Assembly (NCBI RefSeq): GCF_020520425.1
Contig: NC_079490.1
Location: 4,464,001-4,528,000 of the forward strand
Source of the DNA: Spinacia oleracea
Taxonomy: Eukaryota > Streptophyta > Magnoliopsida > Caryophyllales > Amaranthaceae
Reading direction: 5' to 3'
DNA: 64,000 bases
The first letter of the stretch is position 1, and each line of letters opens with the position of its first letter. Positions 57,253 through 64,000 of the stretch are shown in pieces. The notes beneath the pieces were generated by a model. That model did no database searches. It was not told the origin of the DNA and saw only the letters and a list, made by a program, of their open reading frames with translations. Position numbers and translations under genes: made by a program.

Positions 57253-60200
57253 TCATTCTTCCTCCTCTGCCTCTTCTAGCCATTTCACAAACGGCTCAAG
57301 AGACTTCACGAAAGTTTGCCTGCAAAATCCCAATATAGAAAGAAGAATGTCAAACATCAAGAAACGATCGGAATCAGAGCACAACTTAGGTAACGTTTGT
57401 TTGACCATAGGAATAAAAGTTCCTAGGAAGAAGATTTTCCCGTGTATTAACATTTCCTAAATGTTGTTTGGTTGAACATGGAAAGTAACTTCTTCCTCCA
57501 TTTCCATTTTGGGGGGAATTAGAAGTTCCTAGGAAGTGTGACTTCCCATGTTTTATCAAACCAAACAACACTCTATTACTCTAACCATCCCCTTCCTAAG
57601 AAGTTATACTTCTCATTGTTTTTCATGTCAACCAAACACACCACCTTAATGTTTTACTCAAAGAGATGGAAGTATGATCAAAATGTCAGATAAAAATCAG
57701 AAAGTGAATGACTCGTGTGATGAACAGATATGAAGATTTAGGTTAACATCAGAAAAAGCACTTCAAAGAAATGGTGATCTGGATTTGAAACCATTACCTG
57801 CCCTTGGGATTTGTTCCCTTGCGGAACCAGTGTAAGATAGTGTCTTCCGCAAGCACATCCTGGTCATACAGGGACCTAACTATTTCTGGGAACAATTTCA
57901 TCAATTTAGCATCCTCGTAGCATTGGATCTGAACTTTGTATATGAGTTCCAATTCCAGCTTCCCACTAGTACAGTATGAATTTAAAAGGTTCGCCCAGGT
58001 TTTGACCTATCAGATGAGAAAGAAATTGTTGCATCAGATGAGAAATCTTAACCTACTCATGAGTATGACCATACAAATGTGGTGCAACATTTAAGACAAA
58101 GCTACAATCCTAGCGACAAATAACAAAAGTAACTAACTAAATACAGGAACATAGGATTGCTTCAAGAGGCATTTCATGCTTTTTGTCAGCATAATTCATC
58201 TATCAAATGATCACCTAATCTCAGCAAATATAAGATTTAATCACAACAAACTAAACTTAGGGGCATCAGGCATGCAGACTTTCGGAAGGGAAAACCAGAA
58301 CTTCGGAACTTGAATTCCACGGTCAAGAAGCTGTCAAGAGGGCTAGTTCAACAGTAATAAGACTACACCTGATTTTCACAATAAATCACTGATGCTATCA
58401 TCTATCAAATTGAGCACCTAATCTCATAGAATATAAGATTTAATCACAATAAGCTTTAGCTTAGGGGCATGCAGATTGTTTGGAAGGGAAAATCAGAACT
58501 CAGGAGTCTGAATTCCATGGTCAAGAAGCTGTCAAGAGGGCTAGTTCAACAGAAATAAGACTACACCTGATTTTCACAATCAAACACTGATGTTATCCCA
58601 ACAGAGTTCAGCAAGAAAAACTAGACTCCTGAAAGCTTTGATGGTTCAGCAATAAAGGAAAAACATAGGAACACAAAATTTTGCCCAACATCACTATAAG
58701 TGCACAAAGCAAATTGAAAACCTTAAACTACATTGCATAAGCATTAAGCTTGTGTCCAAACTCCAAACCATACCTGGCGCAATGCAGTATTAGCATTCTG
58801 CTGCTGATTTTTCCCAGACCACTGCACAGCGTCCATGATAACATCCCATAGGAGGCGAACTATCTCAATATCAGGGAGCTTAGCCTCTTTCACGTGATGT
58901 TTCACAGTTTCAATCACTTCTTCTACATCAGCTTCCTCTGATATCTGTGTCGTTAAAGCAGACTTCATTTCTGCTAGCTTCACCTCAAATATCTTTTTCT
59001 CATTGTACTGGACCAATGGAACAAGGCCTTCCTTTCTGAAAGATAAGAGAAGTATTAATCAGAGAGACAGCAAGAAAAGGCGGGACAGAGTGAGAGAACT
59101 AACAAAATGGAACCTTAAAACAAGATTATTCAATTATCGAAACATGGTGCTCATTACAGGATCTATCAACCATCAAGTGATTGACAAACTTGTATAAAAA
59201 ATAAAAATAAAGACCTAACTCTCACAAGTCCCAATGCAGCAGCATGGCAGTATAGCATTCAAGGGAAATCAGTATACAGAACTAAAAGATATACTTCATA
59301 TAGAAAGTGACTGGCATTCATATCCATTCAATTGGGCACAAACAATTATAAACAGATGGAGTACTCACGTGAAATGTTCAGAAAAAGCCTCAGCAGATCT
59401 CTTAGAAGATGGGAAGAAGTCGAGAAGTTTGTCTTCGACTTTACCACGCTTTAGGAGTGAAATTAAGTCATCTAGTGTGTTCTCAACAAGAAACTCCTTA
59501 AAAAAGTCTGTTAAAAAGGTAAGAACTAGCCCCTTTGCCACAAGATTGTCCTTGAGAAGGGGCTGGAAGACGGTTTCTGGTGGCAGACCTGACAGCTTCT
59601 GGGAGAACGCAAGAGCAGTGAATATCGCCAATTTTTTCCTTTCGTTGTCTTCAAACAGCTCCAAAGACTGTAAGAATCTTCGAGTGACATTTTCGAGATA
59701 CTTGATAAGGAAAGGCCTACGGCGCAAAATCTTCTGTATGAAAAACACAGACGGCAAAATATCTTCACGAGTAGGCTCACAATGAATTACAGAGTAAGGG
59801 TGGCGCTCCCCCTCATCAGGTTTGGTTGTTCCAGGTTGTGTCCGTCCACCAGTGAAGATAACCTGCATAAAAGAGTTGTCATTTTCGGCGTACTGTAAAC
59901 ATACTACCATTCCAAAAGGCGATCTAAGATTACAAATTTTGATAAACTGTCAATCAAAGGCAATATATATACAGGAAGAAAAAAACAACAGTCCATTCTC
60001 AACTTCAAATACTTCAGAAACATCTCAAGAAGCAGAGCAACAATAATCCCCTAAACCAATCAAAAGCACAGACCAACAAATCAATAAACCCCTTTTACTT
60101 TTCAACAGAGGAACAGATTCCATCACAACAGAACTCTTCACTCATTTCACAAAAGGCTTGCGACTGATAGCCAGACAGACACTGAATGTCTGGAGTTTAA

Positions 60201-61559
60201 TTTTCAGGTGCAGAACACATAAGATCTTCCAATTCTCTAATACAACACATTTTTCGATAGATTATAGGATGCCTATAGGCACTTCCATAGAAATGGCTAG
60301 GTGAAAAGCATGCAAGCTAATATAACAGGAAGTAAAATATTGTAACAGAAAATAACAAGAATAGGATGCTTGCCTCAAAGAAAGTATCCCCGTATCTTGA
60401 AAAGTCGAGTTCTGAAGATTCAATGCACTTTGCAATAAGTTCCTGCAGATAGAAAATAGTTTGTTAGATGACTGCTTATCATAGCATTGTCGCAATAGAA
60501 GGTGAGATGCAGATGATGGGCAAACATGGGGATATAGTTACCAGATCACCAGCATTATCCAAATATATCTGGACCACTGCATCTGAAAATGCTGCAGGGT
60601 CCAGAGGAGCTGCGATATTCCGTTTGCGGGTCTTGATCCGCGTACCACTAAAAGAAGATGACCAAATCAGTGGATGAGTGTTTAATCACAAAACAATCAA
60701 TTTGAACTTCAAATATTATCACCACAGAAAATATTATAAACTAGACAACTATACCAACAACAAAATTATAGGAAACGAAGGCACTGGATAAAATAAAGTG
60801 ATTTTTCGATGTAAGTATGTATAAATCAATTCATAAACTGCTTGCGAAACTTAATATACACTATCACCCACAATTTGATTTCTACGTATATTTAAATCAG
60901 TCAAAAGTGATTTATATATCACCCACAATTTGATTTCTACCTATATTTAAATCAGTCGAAAGTGATTTGTCGATGCAAGTATAATCAATTCAAAAACTGT
61001 TCGCAAAACTTAATGTACACTATCACCCACAATCAGTCGAAAGTCAATTTAATTAATAAGGAGTATATCTAACCCTTTCTCCAAACAAAAAACACAAAAC
61101 AACTCCTCGTCAATTTCAAGCATTAACTACTAACACAATGATCCATTAACAGATAGTGACCCATCAAATGTCAAACTAGTTACATTCAAATCATAACCTA
61201 ATCTGTCAACAACAAGATAATTACTTAAAAATTAGAGATAATGAAACTCACCCTAGAGTGGGTAGTTTCTCCTTCGAGCTGCACAAAACAAAAAAAAATC
61301 AATCAATTTCACAGAATTAAAAATAAATCCCCGGAATAAATCTTTCTTTTATTGAATCGCGCAAAACCAATCAACTTAACAGATAATTCAACAGGATTAG
61401 AACTCTCTTTAACATCTAAAAATGAATAGAAACCCTAAATTCACAATTAAACACGAAACCCTAGCTAAAGAAAGGGGAAAACATTCAATTACATCACAAA
61501 ATTAAAGAATCAGACAATTCAAACAATTAAAGAAAAGCGCAATCAAATTACCAAACCAT
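57253..61559 (-). CDS. BZW / eIF5-mimic protein (W2-domain translation regulator)
   Basis: A 413-residue cytosolic protein of the BZW/5MP (eIF5C) family. In animals these bind eIF2 and eIF3 through a C-terminal W2 domain and tune start-codon choice; the plant role is less clear. Eight exons: 61559-61552, 61278-61252, 60647-60542, 60442-60374, 59862-59369, 59035-58774, 58006-57798 and 57319-57253. The first coding exon is only 8 bases (MVC); it is chosen because it splices in frame to SKEKLPTLGGTRIKTRKRN. Diagnostic blocks are FFEVIFTGGRTQPGTTKPDEG, QSLELFEDNERKKLAIFTALAFSQ, VQWSGKNQQQNANTALRQVKTW, and the W2 end DTILHWFRKGTNPKGRQ with the acidic tail EEAEEEE. The length matches relatives (about 410-420). 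The intron 60373-59863 uses a GC donor; the others are GT-AG. Introns carry repeats and a MITE. Confidence 0.92.
57390..57645. mobile_element. MITE with GTTTGGTTGA-type ends in BZW intron 7
   Basis: The left end GTAACGTTTGTTTGACCATAG is inverted at the right end (CATGTCAACCAAACACACC). The interior repeats GAAGTTCCTAGGAAG-like blocks. It is non-coding. Confidence 0.6.
58196..58599. repeat. Tandem duplication (2 x about 202 bp) in BZW intron 6
   Basis: Copy A 58196-58397 and copy B 58398-58599 share TCATCTATCAAAT at the start and GGTCAAGAAGCTGTCAAGAG, CTACACCTGATTTTCACAAT near the end, with scattered differences. Confidence 0.85.
60799..61040. repeat. Complex tandem repeats in BZW intron 2
   Basis: ATCACCCACAATTTGATTTC recurs at about 60863 and 60918. 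AGTGATTT.TCGATG.AAGTAT with the following AACT..TCGC.AAACTTAAT block recurs at about 60799 and 60960. Confidence 0.7.
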
Positions 61560-61873
61560 ACTCGATCGTAAAGCAGACAAAACTGCGTAAAATTCTCTGA
61601 TAATAAGAAGAACACGAAACAGATCTAGAAAAAAGAAGAAATTACAACAAAAAAAAGGATGAAAAAAACAGGAATAAATCAGAGAAAAATAGGGAGAAAA
61701 TTGAAAAAGAAGGGGGGAAGAAATTACCTCATAAACAAGGCCGAGACGAATCGAAAGAGGAGAGCGTTTCTGAGTTTTCGCGAAGCTGTTGAGAGAGGAA
61801 GAAGAAGGGAGGAGGAGGCGGAAAGAGAGAGAGAAAATGAAAGTGTTTTTGAACTTCGGACACCGAATACTAC

Positions 61874-61880
61874 TTATAAA
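61874..61880 (-). promoter_or_regulatory. TATA box of the BZW gene
   Basis: On the minus strand it reads TTTATAA in ATTTTTATAAGTAG, followed by a GA/CT-rich leader and then a probable 5'-UTR intron before the short first coding exon. Confidence 0.5.
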
Positions 61881-61889
61881 AATATTTGT

Positions 61890-63520
61890 TAGATATTTTT
61901 GGGGAAAGTGAAATGAACTACTAATAATACGTAGCTCTCGACTATACCGATCGACGAATGATTTTGTTCAATAAATTTCGGACATATGGAATAATAATTT
62001 CATTTTATTAATCCGTATTAATTACTTAAACTTAATAAAAGATCAACAAAATGTTTTCATAGTGTACTTGATCAAAGTTTTTAAAGTCTAATATTAAAGT
62101 CATTTACAAGAGATGATTATAGTTCATAAACGCGTCTATGGGTAGTTGGTTTTAGTCGGGCGTTATAAATGGGCGTGAGAGTGGTGGCGGCGGTGGTTGA
62201 CGGAAGGTTAGGAAGGAGACAATAGCCATAGTTAGTTGTTGTTTCAATTTTGTTATTTTTTTCGTTGTTGATGCAGACAAGACCCATCAAATGAGAGGGC
62301 TTGTTGATAGAATTGGGCGAAGCAGCGATACTAGTTATCAGGTCAGAGTTGAAAAGGCTAAATGTGTTATGATTATGGTTATGCACGCATGATTTAAGAA
62401 AAACGGTGAAAGCGCTAGCTCACTCTAGTAAGAAAATTGGTGAACAATTATTCTTGACTTTCAAATTTCCGCAACAGAGAAGTTTTTGGTAGTTGACTTG
62501 AGCTTGAAAGAACTCGTTTAGAAATGGCAGAAAGGAATTGCTAGTCTACTCGCAAGATTGAAACTCAAAGGAATAGACGACATGGCAATTTTCCTCCGTT
62601 TTCCCATCAAAAGCTTTGAGACGAGAGGAGGTAATGGTAGTGTGGCATTACCGAATGAGGTTGTGGCGGTGGTGGTTGGGGGCGGGAGCGTAGATGATAT
62701 TGGTGGTGGTGGCGTTGTGAGAGGGATGTGAAACAAAGGAAAATGGTCATACGCGGTGTTCAACAATTTGCTTTTCAATATTTTTACACGATACCGTATA
62801 TTGAAAATCTATTTAGCAACTTTTACTCTTTTTTTTTTAATTCTTTTTACCATGAAGGTAAGATGAAGTGTCCTATCGGGTCGGAACCCCGTACGGGTCA
62901 ACCCGCCCGGGTTAGCAAGCTAGACACTTTGAGAGTAGGGGGTGATAAGGGGAACCCACCATCAAAGTGCCCGTAACGGAGATTGAAGTTTTTACTTGAA
63001 CGCGTTCCAAACGAGAGCAAAAAGAACGTGTGGGGGAGTCGGAGATAATGGTGGTGTGGTACTGTACTACTGTGGCATGAGCCTATACTTTGCTATTTAC
63101 GTTCAGGGATATTTTGGTAATATTGGCCATACTACACTTATACGTATTACGTATCTATACTACGGACTACGGAGTACTCCACTAGAGTAGATGGGTATCA
63201 AAGGCAAATTGTGAACCACAAAATCCACAATCCAAACCAAGTTGGACATTTGAAAAAGAAGTTAGGAATCAAAGTACGAGAAAGAATTAAAGAAACATGT
63301 CAATTTCCAGGGAGTGAAATAGTGAATGCTCATACAATGTTCCACTTCCAACCATACACTGTTACACACACATGATGATAGAGACAGACAAAGATACACT
63401 TGCTTCGACAAGTTACTCCGTATCAGCTGAAAGAACGAACACTACTACAGAATTCGGAGATGACAGCACCAGAAAAATACACCATTCAGACTGCGGTATT
63501 TCAGCAGAATCAACAATACA
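61890..63520. other. Intergenic DNA, no gene supported
   Basis: Open frames at 62117-62386 and 62518-62778 (minus) are low complexity (His/Asn-rich and Pro/Thr-rich) and lack recognised motifs or splice context. They may be decayed coding or repeat DNA. A GC-rich block with short CGGGTC/GACCCG repeats lies at 62875-62950. Confidence 0.45.
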
Positions 63521-63521
63521 G

Positions 63522-63758
63522 ACTTTCGGTGTGTGCAAAATGAAACACGGCGTGAAGAAAATACAGAAGCTGTTTTTCAAAGCACTATGTCAATACTTCA
63601 TATCACCTCTACTGAGTTGAGGTATGCTGATAGCAGGCAAACTTTCGGTATGTGCAAAATGAAACACAGTGTGAAGAAATTACAGTAGCTGTTTTTCAAA
63701 GCACTATATCAATACTTCGTATCACCTCTACCTGACTCAAAGCATGCTGATAGCAAGT
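63522..63758. repeat. Tandem duplication (2 x about 119 bp)
   Basis: Copy A 63522-63640 and copy B 63641-63758 share ACTTTCGGT.TGTGCAAAA, AGCTGTTTTTCAAAGCACTA and GCTGATAGCA. It could lie in the 3' region of a gene right of the window, which cannot be judged. Confidence 0.8.
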
Positions 63759-64000
63759 AAAAAACAGCAGCAGCAGCAAATTAAATACCGTCTCTCTAGC
63801 AGAAGTTACTTGCAGACCTCAGGAGCTTTGAGAAGTTCAAAAGCCGGTAAAAACAGTGAACATAAGTCTCAGTAGATATCTAACTATCTAAGTGATGTAT
63901 TAGGTAATTCATTTACATATTCCTCAAGTACTTCAAGCATCTCGTGGGGATTAAACAGTTAAAATATGACTTGTTCTCGATTGGGTAATTCATTTCAGAT

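Noticed and set aside
62117-62778. Two minus-strand frames with His/Asn- or Pro-rich sequence as a gene
   Set aside because: No start context, splice partner or recognisable motif; composition explains the open frames.

Overview
This is a stretch of plant nuclear DNA, most likely from a eudicot. The genes are interrupted by GT-AG introns of very different lengths. The intergenic DNA is AT-rich and packed with plant transposon families: Stowaway, CACTA, hAT and Mutator MITEs, tRNA-derived SINEs, L1-type LINE tails and a Ty3/gypsy Tat-lineage element. Caryophyllales is possible but cannot be decided from the sequence alone. I could run no database search, so family names rest on recognised motifs and splice models built by hand.

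Left part (1-9,860). The 3' half of a serine carboxypeptidase-like gene lies on the plus strand (844-3120); its catalytic serine exon is outside the window. It converges on a complete five-exon clade-E protein phosphatase 2C gene on the minus strand (3904-8848), which has an N-myristoylation start and a TATA box near 9,850.

Middle (9,860-38,100). This is a transposon-rich intergenic region with no host gene that I can support. It holds several small elements with clear terminal inverted repeats and target-site duplications: Mutator-like 11518-11903, hAT-like 12466-13037 and 36324-37161, three CACTA MITEs, Stowaways, and two copies of one SINE. Its centre is a complete 11.5 kb Tat-lineage Ty3/gypsy retrotransposon (21718-33235). 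Its two 425 bp LTRs look identical and it is flanked by a perfect CACTT duplication. It has one uninterrupted gag-pol frame. Convergent to that, before the 3' LTR, lies a six-exon antisense gene of 990 codons with its own TATA box. This antisense gene is the most interesting object in the window.

Right part (38,100-64,000). In order come a complete nine-exon PYRR gene (riboflavin pathway reductase with a degenerate deaminase domain and an N-glycosidase domain, minus strand, 38129-45044); a decayed LINE; a Mutator-like element nested inside a Stowaway; a three-exon coiled-coil protein gene of unknown function carrying SUMO-type motifs (plus strand, 49219-54510); more MITEs and a LINE tail; and a complete eight-exon gene for a BZW/eIF5-mimic W2-domain protein (minus strand, 57253-61559) with one GC-AG intron. 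The last 2 kb hold no gene I can recognise.

The host genes are unrelated housekeeping or signalling genes and show no common pathway. Several introns carry local tandem duplications of about 100-200 bp, a recurring feature of this window.
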